Shown: positions 35,698 to 44,163 of the stretch, in pieces
Layout: the number at the start of each line of letters is the position of its first letter
How positions within the stretch are numbered: position 1 is the first letter of the stretch
Origin: Amphibacillus sp052055485
Lineage (GTDB): Bacteria > Bacillota > Bacilli > Bacillales > Amphibacillaceae
NCBI RefSeq assembly: GCF_052055485.1
Contig: NZ_CP197171.1
Span: 1,550,001-1,614,000 of the forward strand
Length of the DNA stretch: 64,000 nucleotides
Direction of reading: 5' to 3'
The notes under the pieces: generated by a model
Told to the model about the DNA's origin: nothing
Seen by the model: the letters and a program-made list of their open reading frames with translations, nothing else
The model's database searches: none
Program-made: the position numbers and the translations under genes

Positions 35698-36441
35698 ATG
35701 TCACGTGAAGAAGAAATAATTTCAATTGTAAGTAAAAATAAAAAAATCGAAGTAAATGAATTGGCTGATTTATTAAACGTGTCACGAGTAACTATACGAA
35801 AAGATTTAGATAAACTTGAAGCAAGAGGGATACTTCACCGGCAACACGGGTTTGCAGTGCTGAATAATCAAGATGATATTAACTATCGATTAGCTCATAA
35901 TTATGATTTAAAGAGAAAAATAGCTTTAGAAGCTGCGGAATTAGTAAATGACGGCGAAGTGGTAATGATTGAATCTGGTTCAACATGCACTTTATTAGCA
36001 GAGGAATTAGCCTTTAATAAAAACGATGTGACTATTATTACTAACTCTTGTTTTATTGCGTCTTATATTCGAAAAGCAGAGAGTGTCAAAGTTGTCTTGA
36101 TCGGTGGTGAATATCAAAAAGAATCACAAGTTAATGTGGGTCCTCTGGTGAAAAAAATGATTAGTGAATTCTTTGTTGATAAATTATTTGTCGGGATTGA
36201 TGGCTTTGATAGAAGAAGAGGCTTCACTGGTAGTGATATCACTCGCTGTGATACTGCTAATACAATGATGAAAGCAGCTAAAAAGACAATTATTTTAACG
36301 GATTCTAGTAAGTTTTCTCAAGTTGGGGTTGTTTCTGAATTTGCATTTGAAGATATTTGCATGGTTTATACGGATGATGGGATTCCCCCGGAGAACACTG
36401 AATTTTTGAAAAAGCAAGATATCAATGTTATAACGGTTTAA
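35698..36441 (+). CDS. DeoR-family transcriptional regulator
   Basis: 247 aa. N-terminal DeoR helix-turn-helix (VNELADLLNVSRVTIRKDLDKLEARGILHRQHG, about residues 17-49) and a sugar-phosphate-sensing DeoRC domain (about 75-235; MIESGSTCTLLAEEL, KLFVGIDGFD, TDSSKF). ATG 35698 preferred over ATG 35692 because GTGAGGG ends 6 nt before it. Lies between activase and glycyl radical enzyme genes and probably represses both in response to a phosphorylated intermediate such as the substrate or DF6P; that ligand is inferred. Confidence 0.9.
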   Translation: MSREEEIISIVSKNKKIEVNELADLLNVSRVTIRKDLDKLEARGILHRQHGFAVLNNQDDINYRLAHNYDLKRKIALEAAELVNDGEVVMIESGSTCTLLAEELAFNKNDVTIITNSCFIASYIRKAESVKVVLIGGEYQKESQVNVGPLVKKMISEFFVDKLFVGIDGFDRRRGFTGSDITRCDTANTMMKAAKKTIILTDSSKFSQVGVVSEFAFEDICMVYTDDGIPPENTEFLKKQDINVITV

Positions 36442-36465
36442 ATGATATAGAATAGTTTTCATCGA

Positions 36466-36493
36466 GAAATGCACATTTGTGCATTTCTTTTTT
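36466..36493 (+). terminator. Rho-independent terminator after DeoR gene
   Basis: GAAATGCACA (36466-36475) / TGTGCATTTC (36478-36487), then TTTTTT. Separates the regulator from the enzyme operon, which has its own promoter. Confidence 0.92.
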
Positions 36494-36519
36494 TATTTAT
36501 GTATAGTATGGGAATTCAA

Positions 36520-36549
36520 TTGACTAAATATGAAATTTCATGCTATATT
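36520..36549 (+). promoter_or_regulatory. Promoter with palindromic operator for glycyl radical enzyme operon
   Basis: TTGACT (36520-36525) and TATATT (36544-36549), 18-bp spacer. The spacer contains the perfect palindrome ATGAAATTTCAT (36530-36541), well placed for a repressor or redox/anaerobic regulator. Confidence 0.65.
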
Positions 36550-36599
36550 AATTTCGAAAGAAAGTTAAATAAGTTTCAATTGAAGGAGAGGGGAAAGGT

Positions 36600-39035
36600 A
36601 TGAGTCAATTGCAAGAGCAAGTGAAAACAAGCCAACCTCATTTTGGCAGTTTAACAGATCGTATGAATCAATATCGTGAATCAGTCCTAAATAAGAAACC
36701 CTATATTTGTGCCGAACGCGCTTTATTAGTAACTGAAACTTTCAAAAAGTATCAAAATCAACCGAATGTAATGAAACGAGCATTGATGTTGCAAAATATT
36801 CTGGAAAAAATGTCTATTTATATTGAAGATAAAACAATGATTGTAGGAAATCAAGCGGCTTCGAATAAAGATGCCCCTATTTTTCCGGAATACACATTAG
36901 AGTTTGTTGTAAACGAATTAGATTTATTTGAAAAACGAGATGGCGATGTTTTCTATATTACGGAAGAAACTAAAGAGGATTTACGTTCAATTGCTCCCTT
37001 TTGGGAGAATAATAATTTAAGAGCAAAAGCTGGTGTTTTACTGCCTGATGAAGTGCAGGTATTCATGGAAACCGGATTTTTCGGAATGGAAGGTAAAATG
37101 AATTCTGGAGATGCACATTTGGCAGTTGACTACAAGCAAATGTTAGAAGTTGGTTTAAAAGGATACAGGAAACGGGTTCTAAAGGAAAAGGCTAATTTAG
37201 ACTTAACGAATCCAGAAAGTATCGACAAATATCATTTTTATAATGCAGTATTGATTGTGATTGATGCAGTAAAAACCTATGCAGAACGTTTTTCTGCTTT
37301 AGCCAAAGAAAAAGCAGAAACAGCCGATCCAAAGCGACAAACAGAGCTATTAGAAATTAGTCGTATTTGTGCTAAAGTTCCTTATGAACCAGCAGAAACC
37401 TTTGCAGAAGCTGTTCAAGCAGTATGGTTTATTCAATTGATCTTACAAATTGAATCAAATGGACATTCATTGTCATACGGTCGCTTTGATCAATATATGT
37501 ATCCATATTTAAAAATGGACCTAGAAAAAGGAATGACGACTGAAGACCAAGCTGTGGAATTATTGACGAATTTATGGATTAAAACACTGACTATTAATAA
37601 AGTTCGTAGTCAAGCACATACGTATAGTAGTGCAGGGAGCCCGCTTTATCAAAATGTAACAATTGGCGGACAAACCAGAGATAAAAAGGATGCTGTCAAT
37701 ACATTATCTTATCTCGTTTTACGAAGTGTAGCTCAAACTAAATTACCTCAGCCAAATTTAACTGTACGCTATCATTCAGGATTAGATAAAAGGTTCATGA
37801 ATGAATGTATTGAAGTCATGAAACTAGGGTTTGGCATGCCCGCTTTCAATAACGATGAAATCATTATTCCTTCATTTATAAATGTTGGCGTTGATGATGA
37901 GGATGCCTATGATTATAGTGCGATTGGTTGTGTAGAAACAGCTGTCCCAGGTAAGTGGGGCTATCGTTGTACGGGAATGAGTTATATGAATTTCCCTAAA
38001 ATTTTATTAATTACAATGAATGATGGAATTGATCCGGTCTCAGGCAAACGATTTGTTAAAGGTTATGGACATTTTAAAGACATGAAGTCATTTGAGGAGC
38101 TTCAAGACGCATGGGATAAAACAGTTCGTGAATTAACTCGTATGAGTGTGATAGTTGAAAATGCAATTGATCTTGGTCTTGAGAGAGAAGTTCCGGATAT
38201 TCTGTGTTCTGCACTAACTGAAGATTGTATTGGTCGAGGAAAAACAATCAAAGAAGGTGGAGCGCTCTATGATTACATTTCCGGTTTGCAAGTAGGAATT
38301 GCTAACTTGGCAGATTCATTAGCTGCTATCAAACAGTTAGTTTTTGAACAAGAAAAAGTCACACAAGAGGAACTTTGGGAAGCATTAATGACTGATTATG
38401 CGAGTGAACGCAGTAAAGAGATTCAAGAAATGATTATTCATGACGTTCCTAAGTATGGTAATGATGAGGATTATGCAGATCAATTAGTTACAAAAGCTTA
38501 TGATAGCTACATTGACGAAATTAGAAAATATCCTAATACACGTTATGGTCGTGGTCCTATTGGTGGAATTCGATATTCAGGAACCTCGTCAATTTCTGCA
38601 AATGTAGGTCAAGGACGGGGCACTATGGCTACTCCAGATGGTCGTAATGCATGGGTACCTCTAGCAGAGGGCTGCTCGCCATCGCATAATATGGATAAAA
38701 AAGGTCCAACATCTGTATTGAAATCTGTATCCAAGTTACCAACGGAGGAAATCCTCGGGGGTGTATTACTAAATCAAAAGGTAAACCCTCAGACATTAAC
38801 AAAAGAAGAAGATAAACAAAAGCTTATTATGTTACTTCGAACCTTCTTTAACAAATTACGTGGATATCATATCCAATATAATGTTGTTTCTAGAGAAACA
38901 CTAATTGAGGCCCAAAAACATCCAGAAAAACATCGTGACTTGATTGTACGCGTAGCTGGATATTCAGCGTTCTTCAATGTATTATCAAAAGCTACTCAAG
39001 ATGATATTATTGAACGCACTGAACACGTTTTATAA
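36600..39035 (+). CDS. Glycyl radical enzyme, YbiW/PflD-like (candidate anhydrohexitol-6-phosphate lyase)
   Basis: 811-aa glycyl radical enzyme. The active-site Cys444 lies in SAIGCVETAVP with the CxE motif (Glu446) of dehydratase/lyase-type members rather than the Cys-Cys pair of pyruvate formate-lyase. The radical Gly787 is in VRVAGYSAFF near the C-terminus. Length equals E. coli YbiW. YbiW and PflD are known to open the ring of 1,5-anhydroglucitol-6-P and 1,5-anhydromannitol-6-P to 1-deoxyfructose-6-P, which FsaA/FsaB then cleave. An FSA-like aldolase gene is next in the operon and an activase is upstream, which supports that role over glycerol, propanediol or choline enzymes. Which epimer is used is unknown. 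GGAGAGGGG site. Confidence 0.88.
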   Translation: MSQLQEQVKTSQPHFGSLTDRMNQYRESVLNKKPYICAERALLVTETFKKYQNQPNVMKRALMLQNILEKMSIYIEDKTMIVGNQAASNKDAPIFPEYTLEFVVNELDLFEKRDGDVFYITEETKEDLRSIAPFWENNNLRAKAGVLLPDEVQVFMETGFFGMEGKMNSGDAHLAVDYKQMLEVGLKGYRKRVLKEKANLDLTNPESIDKYHFYNAVLIVIDAVKTYAERFSALAKEKAETADPKRQTELLEISRICAKVPYEPAETFAEAVQAVWFIQLILQIESNGHSLSYGRFDQYMYPYLKMDLEKGMTTEDQAVELLTNLWIKTLTINKVRSQAHTYSSAGSPLYQNVTIGGQTRDKKDAVNTLSYLVLRSVAQTKLPQPNLTVRYHSGLDKRFMNECIEVMKLGFGMPAFNNDEIIIPSFINVGVDDEDAYDYSAIGCVETAVPGKWGYRCTGMSYMNFPKILLITMNDGIDPVSGKRFVKGYGHFKDMKSFEELQDAWDKTVRELTRMSVIVENAIDLGLEREVPDILCSALTEDCIGRGKTIKEGGALYDYISGLQVGIANLADSLAAIKQLVFEQEKVTQEELWEALMTDYASERSKEIQEMIIHDVPKYGNDEDYADQLVTKAYDSYIDEIRKYPNTRYGRGPIGGIRYSGTSSISANVGQGRGTMATPDGRNAWVPLAEGCSPSHNMDKKGPTSVLKSVSKLPTEEILGGVLLNQKVNPQTLTKEEDKQKLIMLLRTFFNKLRGYHIQYNVVSRETLIEAQKHPEKHRDLIVRVAGYSAFFNVLSKATQDDIIERTEHVL

Positions 39036-39050
39036 AACGAAACTTCAAGG

Positions 39051-39077
39051 GATAGAACGGGAGCGGTCCTGTTCTAT
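39051..39077 (+). other. Intercistronic hairpin between lyase and aldolase genes
   Basis: GATAGAACGGG (39051-39061) pairs with CCTGTTCTATC (39067-39077), 11 bp with one G-U, loop of 5. No T-run. The GATAGA/TCTATC ends resemble the core of the 52-bp repeats. Confidence 0.6.
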
Positions 39078-39101
39078 CTCTAATAGTAAGGGGAAGAGGA
39101 A

Positions 39102-39782
39102 ATGGAATTTTTATTGGATACAGTAAATTTAGAAGAAATCAGAAAATATACAGAAATTATTCCACTTGCTGGTGTAACTTCTAACCCCTCAATTGTAAAA
39201 AACGAGGGAAAAATTGATTTTTTTGAACATATGAAACAAATTCGTCTTATTATTGGTCAAGAGAAAACATTACATGTACAAGTAGTCGCAACAAACTATG
39301 AAGGAATGTTGAAGGATGCGGAAGCCATTTTAGAGAAAATTGATTCAGAAGTATTTATCAAAGTTCCGGTGAGTCAAGTAGGCTTAAAAGTGATCAAGGA
39401 ACTAAAACAAAAAGATATCAATGTTACCGCAACAGCTATATATACTAAATTTCAAGCTTATCTAGCTATAGCTGCTGGAGCAGATTATATTGCCCCATAC
39501 TTTAATCGGATGGAAAATCTAAATATTGAACCGAGAGAAGTATTACAAGAATTGAACAATGAAATTAAACAAACCAAAAGTGACACAAAAATTCTAGCCG
39601 CAAGTTTCAAAAACGTTGGGCAGGTCAATGCTGCATTAGAGGCTGGAGCGCAAGCAGCAACGATGGGGGCTAATATCATTCAGCAAGCCTTTGCAATGCC
39701 ATCGATTGAGAAGGCAGTACTCGATTTCACAACTGATTGGGAATCCATTTTTGGTAAGGAAACAATGATTTATAACTTATAA
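39102..39782 (+). CDS. fsa: Fructose-6-phosphate aldolase / transaldolase-like protein (FSA/TalC)
   Basis: 226-aa TIM-barrel class I aldolase of the FSA/TalC subgroup. Schiff-base Lys87 in EVFIKVPVS; MEFLLDTVNLEEIRKY, AGVTSNPSIV, VTATAIYTKFQAYLAIAAGADYIAPYFNRM and ILAASFKNVGQV are family signatures. FSA cleaves fructose-6-P-like ketoses; in the E. coli pathway it splits 1-deoxyfructose-6-P to glyceraldehyde-3-P and hydroxyacetone. Position directly after the YbiW/PflD-like gene mirrors E. coli pflD-fsaB and ybiW-fsaA neighbourhoods. GGGGAAGAGG site. A GldA-type reductase for hydroxyacetone is not in the window. Confidence 0.92.
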   Translation: MEFLLDTVNLEEIRKYTEIIPLAGVTSNPSIVKNEGKIDFFEHMKQIRLIIGQEKTLHVQVVATNYEGMLKDAEAILEKIDSEVFIKVPVSQVGLKVIKELKQKDINVTATAIYTKFQAYLAIAAGADYIAPYFNRMENLNIEPREVLQELNNEIKQTKSDTKILAASFKNVGQVNAALEAGAQAATMGANIIQQAFAMPSIEKAVLDFTTDWESIFGKETMIYNL

Positions 39783-39798
39783 TAAAACTGAACAAAGT

Positions 39799-39848
39799 AA
39801 AAGACCTCTTGCAGATAGCCACTAGGCTCTGTGAGAGGTCTTTTATAT
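39799..39848. terminator. Bidirectional terminator between aldolase and GH36 genes
   Basis: AAAAGACCTCT...CAGA (39799-39815) pairs with TCTG...AGAGGTCTTTT (39828-39844). Serves convergent genes on both strands. Confidence 0.85.
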
Positions 39849-39871
39849 CTATATTAAAAGGGGGTAACAGA

Positions 39872-42100
39872 TTAAATTGTCTTTAAGACAAATACTTTAG
39901 AGTTATAATCACCTGGTTTTTCCTGTGACCAATATTCATCGGCACGGTCAGTGAAGTTATCAGCTAGGATCATTCCAATATTCATTAATTCATCGCCATA
40001 ATAGGTTTTATCAGTTCCTTCAATGGCATAACATTGATTTGGATTTAGCCCTGTTAACTTGATCCGTTTATAACGCTCATTTGGTCTAGCTAACACTTGA
40101 TAATAACCAACGATTGCTTCACTTTGATCATTTGCGACGACCATCCAAGCTGTTTCGTTCGATTCAAATGGATTCAATAAGCGATGAAATGTTCCTTTTT
40201 GGATCAATTCGCGTCTTTCTTTGAAAAAGGTGGTCTGCTGTTTAACGATAGTTTTTTCAGCATCAGTTAATTGAGTAATATCTAGTTCATAACCGAATGT
40301 GCCGAAATATGCGACATTTGCGCGTGTTTCAATCGGTGCCATTCGTCCGACTTGGTGATTCGGGATGGCAGAAACGTGACTGCCGATTGAGCTTAGCGGG
40401 TAAGCCATTGAAATTCCATATTGGATTTTTAGCCGTTCAACAGCGTCGGTGTTATCACTAGTCCATGTTTGTGGCGCATAATAGAGCATTCCTGGATCAA
40501 AACGACCTCCACCACCAGCGCAAGATTCGAACAGGATTTTAGGATATTTCTTGATCAGCCGTTCATAAAGTGAATAAACACCCAGAATATAACGGTGGAA
40601 AACTTCACCTTGTTGATCTGGGGGCAGAACTTTTGAGTATACCTCGGTCATAAAGCGATTCATATCCCATTTAATATAAGAGATTTTAGCATCACGCATG
40701 ATGTTGTCCATCAGCCGATAGACATGATTAACAACTTCTTGACGAGAAAAATCCAAAATATATTGGTTGCGACCATGGGAAGGTTCTCGATTAGGCGAAG
40801 CAATCAGCCAATCGGGATGCTCTTCAAACAATTTCGTTCCTTTACTAACCATTTCTGGTTCAAACCATAAGCCGAATTGCATGCCAAGGTCTTCAATTTT
40901 TTCTGATAGTCCTTTGATTCCATTCGGTAATTTGTTTTTATTTTCGAACCAATCCCCTAATGATGATGAGTCATCATGGCGTTCACCAAACCATCCGTCA
41001 TCAAGGACAAACAACTCAACACCAAGGTCTTTAGCAGTTGCAGCTATTTCAAGAACTTTCTCTTCATTAAAATCAAAGTAGGTTGCTTCCCAATTGTTGA
41101 TTAAAATGGGCCGGGCTCGATCACGCCAATAACCACGTGCTAAACGTTCACGATAAAGTGAATGATAAGCTTGACTCATTCCATTTAGCCCCTTGTCAGA
41201 AAAGACCATGATAGCCTCGGGTGTTTGAAAAGATTGATTAGGAGTGAGTTTCCATGAGAAGCGGAATGGGTTAATCCCGATCATGACTCGACTAACACCA
41301 TATGTATCGACCTCAACTTGACCTAGGAAGTTCCCACTGTATATGAGACTAAATCCATAGACCTCACCCGTATGTTCAGTCGTTTCCGGACGTTTTAAAG
41401 CAAAAAAGGGGTTATGAACATGACTGCTGGCTCCCTGTGTACTCGAGATGGATTGGATGCCTGTTGCTAGCTGGTTAACTTCAACATGTGTTTCACGTGC
41501 CCAAGCTCCATTTAATTGGAGGAGTTCAAATTGGTCTGAGGCTAGGTCAACACTTGCACTCATCGCATTTTCAATTTGATAGTCTTGATCTGAATCGTTA
41601 ATAAATCTAGCATGTCTTGTGATGACTGGGCGATTAGCAAAAATGGTATAAGCCAATACCAGCCTTAAGTTAAGGACAGGGTCTTTTAAAGTGATTAGAA
41701 GTGTATCTGCTTCTTGATCTGATTCAACATAAGTTGCAGGTAAACCAGGTAAGTATGGCTTCCCTTTTTGGATTTCATAATGATCATACTGAAAAGTGGT
41801 CACATGACTTCCTTGTTTATTCGTAACTGCATGGGCTGGGTAGCGGAAATCAGTGGTCCCATAGCTTGGATATTCTTGTTTAATATGTTCAAGTGACGAT
41901 GTATGATCGCCTTCAAACATGTTGCTTGATGGGCGAACTTCTCGTTCAATTAAATGAGCGAAAGAACTACGATGAGTAATCTTCTTCCCGTAGTAAAGCT
42001 GCTCTAACTGTTTGCTTTTTTCTAGCACTCGAAATACATAACTTATGGTATTGTTTTGCAAATGAAACTCTTGATTTGCTTCATTTATTAAAATTGTCAT
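39872..42100 (-). CDS. Alpha-galactosidase (GH36)
   Basis: 742-aa GH36 enzyme. N-terminal beta-sandwich domain (to about residue 320) with SSNMFEGDHTSSLEHIKQEYPSYG, then the catalytic barrel: PILINNWEATYFDF, ELFVLDDGWFG, FGLWFEPEMVS, the nucleophile Asp in SYIKWDMNR (about residue 475) and the acid/base Asp in TSDNTDAVERL (about 540). It should remove alpha-1,6-galactose from imported galactomannooligosaccharides in the cytoplasm (no signal peptide), so mannanases and phosphorylases can act. Start at 42100 because GAGG lies 8 nt upstream; GTG 42109 belongs to that site. Divergent from the exporter and beta-mannosidase operon. Confidence 0.95.
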   Translation of the reverse strand: MTILINEANQEFHLQNNTISYVFRVLEKSKQLEQLYYGKKITHRSSFAHLIEREVRPSSNMFEGDHTSSLEHIKQEYPSYGTTDFRYPAHAVTNKQGSHVTTFQYDHYEIQKGKPYLPGLPATYVESDQEADTLLITLKDPVLNLRLVLAYTIFANRPVITRHARFINDSDQDYQIENAMSASVDLASDQFELLQLNGAWARETHVEVNQLATGIQSISSTQGASSHVHNPFFALKRPETTEHTGEVYGFSLIYSGNFLGQVEVDTYGVSRVMIGINPFRFSWKLTPNQSFQTPEAIMVFSDKGLNGMSQAYHSLYRERLARGYWRDRARPILINNWEATYFDFNEEKVLEIAATAKDLGVELFVLDDGWFGERHDDSSSLGDWFENKNKLPNGIKGLSEKIEDLGMQFGLWFEPEMVSKGTKLFEEHPDWLIASPNREPSHGRNQYILDFSRQEVVNHVYRLMDNIMRDAKISYIKWDMNRFMTEVYSKVLPPDQQGEVFHRYILGVYSLYERLIKKYPKILFESCAGGGGRFDPGMLYYAPQTWTSDNTDAVERLKIQYGISMAYPLSSIGSHVSAIPNHQVGRMAPIETRANVAYFGTFGYELDITQLTDAEKTIVKQQTTFFKERRELIQKGTFHRLLNPFESNETAWMVVANDQSEAIVGYYQVLARPNERYKRIKLTGLNPNQCYAIEGTDKTYYGDELMNIGMILADNFTDRADEYWSQEKPGDYNSKVFVLKTI

Positions 42101-42323
42101 TCTGGTCACCTCTTGTAATTAAGTTATCGATAAGTTATTATTAATCAACGATAACATATTTCTAATGAAAACGCTATATTTTATTATATAACATAACTTA
42201 TAAGGATAATGTAATCATTTGAAAAATAATTAGACATTCGAATATAACCGTTATATAGTTGATATTAACGTTTATTTAATTAACTTATTAAGCTAATTAA
42301 AATAAAGAAGAAAGGAGATTAAT
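42101..42323. promoter_or_regulatory. Divergent control region of GH36 and exporter-GH2 operons
   Basis: Holds TTATCGATAA (42124-42133, perfect palindrome, sharing AGTTATCGAT with the site at 4735), a cre-like TGAAAACGCTATAT (42166-42179, 12 of 14 consensus positions), and TATAACCGTTATA (42243-42255, 6-bp arms about a central C). Together they suggest joint control by the mannan LacI regulator and CcpA. Confidence 0.5.
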
Positions 42324-44117
42324 ATGGGTAAGAGGGGAATCTCTTTAGATTTAGAAAAACGATTTGAAGAAAGTACAGACATTAAAGGTCGTGCCTTTAA
42401 AATTTTAAAAATGCTCTATTCAGGACATTTCTTGAGATTATTTATTTCATTTATATTTTTTCTATTAAAACACTCACCCGTTTGGATTTTACCAATTGTC
42501 ACTGCGAATTTAATCAATTTTGTCACGAATCCCGATCAATATGACAATCATTATGTCTGGCTTAATATCATTGTTTTAATTGTTGTTATTTTGCAAAATT
42601 TACCGTCTCAAATGTTACATATTAGTTTTATGTCCAAGGCCATTCGTCATGTTGAGGCTGGATTAAGAAGTACATTAATTCGAAAGCTGCAACATTTGTC
42701 AATTTCATATCATAGTGAATTGCAATCTGGACGTTTACAGGCCAAAGTTCTCCGAGATGTAGAAATGATTGAAATGATGTCAAAACAGATTATGCTAGGT
42801 GTTTTGCCAGCATTGATGAATATTATTGTTGCGATTGCGATTACAGCTTCACGCAGTCTAACCGTCGTTTCATTTTATTTAATTGCCATTCCGATTTCGG
42901 TGATCCTAGTATACTTCTTTCGGGGAAAATTAAGCAGTAAAAACCGGGAATTTAGACAACAAGTGGAGGAAATGTCTGGTCAGGTAGCCGAAACAGTGGA
43001 AATGATCCCAATGACACGTGCGCATGGTTTGGAACAAGTTGAAATCAATAAAATTGATTCTCTTGTTCAAAATGTAAGAGGGAAAGGCTATAAGCTTGAT
43101 ATTTTAGAGGCCTTTTTTGGTGCAACGAACTGGGTAAGTTTTCAACTCTTTCAAGTGCTATGTTTATTATTCACCGTTTATTTAGCTTTTAATGGCTCAA
43201 TTCCAGTTGGTGATATTGTTTTATATCAAAGTTATTTTACATCCATATTAATGTCGATTTCTGCTGTGATTAATATTTATCCCCAATTAGCTAGAGGATT
43301 TGAGTCCATTCATTCGGTTTCAGAGATTTTATTTGCTCAGGATGTACAAGAATATCAAGGGAAACAAAAGATTAAGAAAATTACGGGTCAAATTACCTTT
43401 GAGTCAATTTATTTTCACTATCGTGATACGGATCAACATGTGTTAAGTGATTTTAGCTTACATGTTAAGTCGGGCGAATCTATTGCTTTCGTTGGTGAAT
43501 CAGGAGCAGGAAAATCAACGATTCTGAATTTAATTACTGGTTTTTATCGGCCGACAGAAGGACGAATTCTAGTTGATGATCAGCCAATGGAAGATTTAAA
43601 TATGCAAAAATATCGTCAACGCTTGGCTGTTGTTCCACAAAATACAATTCTCTTTTCTGGAACCATTCGTGAAAACATTACTTATGGATTAGCTGAAGTG
43701 ACAGAAGAACAAATTAAAGAAGCGATAGAGATGGCAAATTTAACAAATGTGATGGATGAACTCCCTGAGGGTCTAGACACCAAAATTGGTGAGCATGGGG
43801 ATCGAATGTCTGGCGGACAACGGCAACGGGTTTCAATTGCTCGGGCTTTCATTCGTAATCCTGACTTAATTATTTTGGATGAAGCAACTTCTGCATTAGA
43901 CAATCAATCAGAACAGTTAATTCAACAATCGATGAGCCAATTGAGAAAAGGAAAAACAACCTTTATTGTTGCTCATCGATTATCGACGATTCGCGATGTT
44001 GATCGAATCGTTGTGATGAAAAAGGGTCGTTGTGTTGAAGTAGGCAGTTACCAAGAATTAATTGCTGCAAAAGGTGAATTTTACCGAATGAAACATGCAA
44101 CCAAGGAAAGTGACTAA
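42324..44117 (+). CDS. ABC exporter half-transporter (permease-ATPase fusion)
   Basis: 597-aa MsbA/LmrA-type half-transporter. Six hydrophobic segments in about residues 30-310 (for example FLRLFISFIFFLLKHSPVWILP), then a nucleotide-binding domain: Walker A GESGAGKST (about 390), signature MSGGQRQR (about 496), Walker B LIILDEATSALD (about 515-526), H-loop IVAHRLSTI. Works as a dimer exporting lipids, peptides or drugs. Its place in the mannan cluster, 46 bp before the beta-mannosidase, is unexplained: it cannot be the missing importer ATPase because the membrane domain is fused. AAAGGAG site. Confidence 0.93.
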   Translation: MGKRGISLDLEKRFEESTDIKGRAFKILKMLYSGHFLRLFISFIFFLLKHSPVWILPIVTANLINFVTNPDQYDNHYVWLNIIVLIVVILQNLPSQMLHISFMSKAIRHVEAGLRSTLIRKLQHLSISYHSELQSGRLQAKVLRDVEMIEMMSKQIMLGVLPALMNIIVAIAITASRSLTVVSFYLIAIPISVILVYFFRGKLSSKNREFRQQVEEMSGQVAETVEMIPMTRAHGLEQVEINKIDSLVQNVRGKGYKLDILEAFFGATNWVSFQLFQVLCLLFTVYLAFNGSIPVGDIVLYQSYFTSILMSISAVINIYPQLARGFESIHSVSEILFAQDVQEYQGKQKIKKITGQITFESIYFHYRDTDQHVLSDFSLHVKSGESIAFVGESGAGKSTILNLITGFYRPTEGRILVDDQPMEDLNMQKYRQRLAVVPQNTILFSGTIRENITYGLAEVTEEQIKEAIEMANLTNVMDELPEGLDTKIGEHGDRMSGGQRQRVSIARAFIRNPDLIILDEATSALDNQSEQLIQQSMSQLRKGKTTFIVAHRLSTIRDVDRIVVMKKGRCVEVGSYQELIAAKGEFYRMKHATKESD

Positions 44118-44163
44118 AAGGACTTATTCGCTTATTAAAATAATTAACTTGAGGTGATAAATA

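Noticed and set aside
36600..39035. Glycyl radical enzyme as pyruvate formate-lyase
   Set aside because: It has a single active-site Cys in CVE context rather than the adjacent Cys-Cys pair, and sits with an FSA aldolase.
42324..44117. The ABC protein as the missing ATPase of the sugar importers
   Set aside because: It has six fused membrane helices and an exporter layout; CUT1 importers use a free-standing ATPase.
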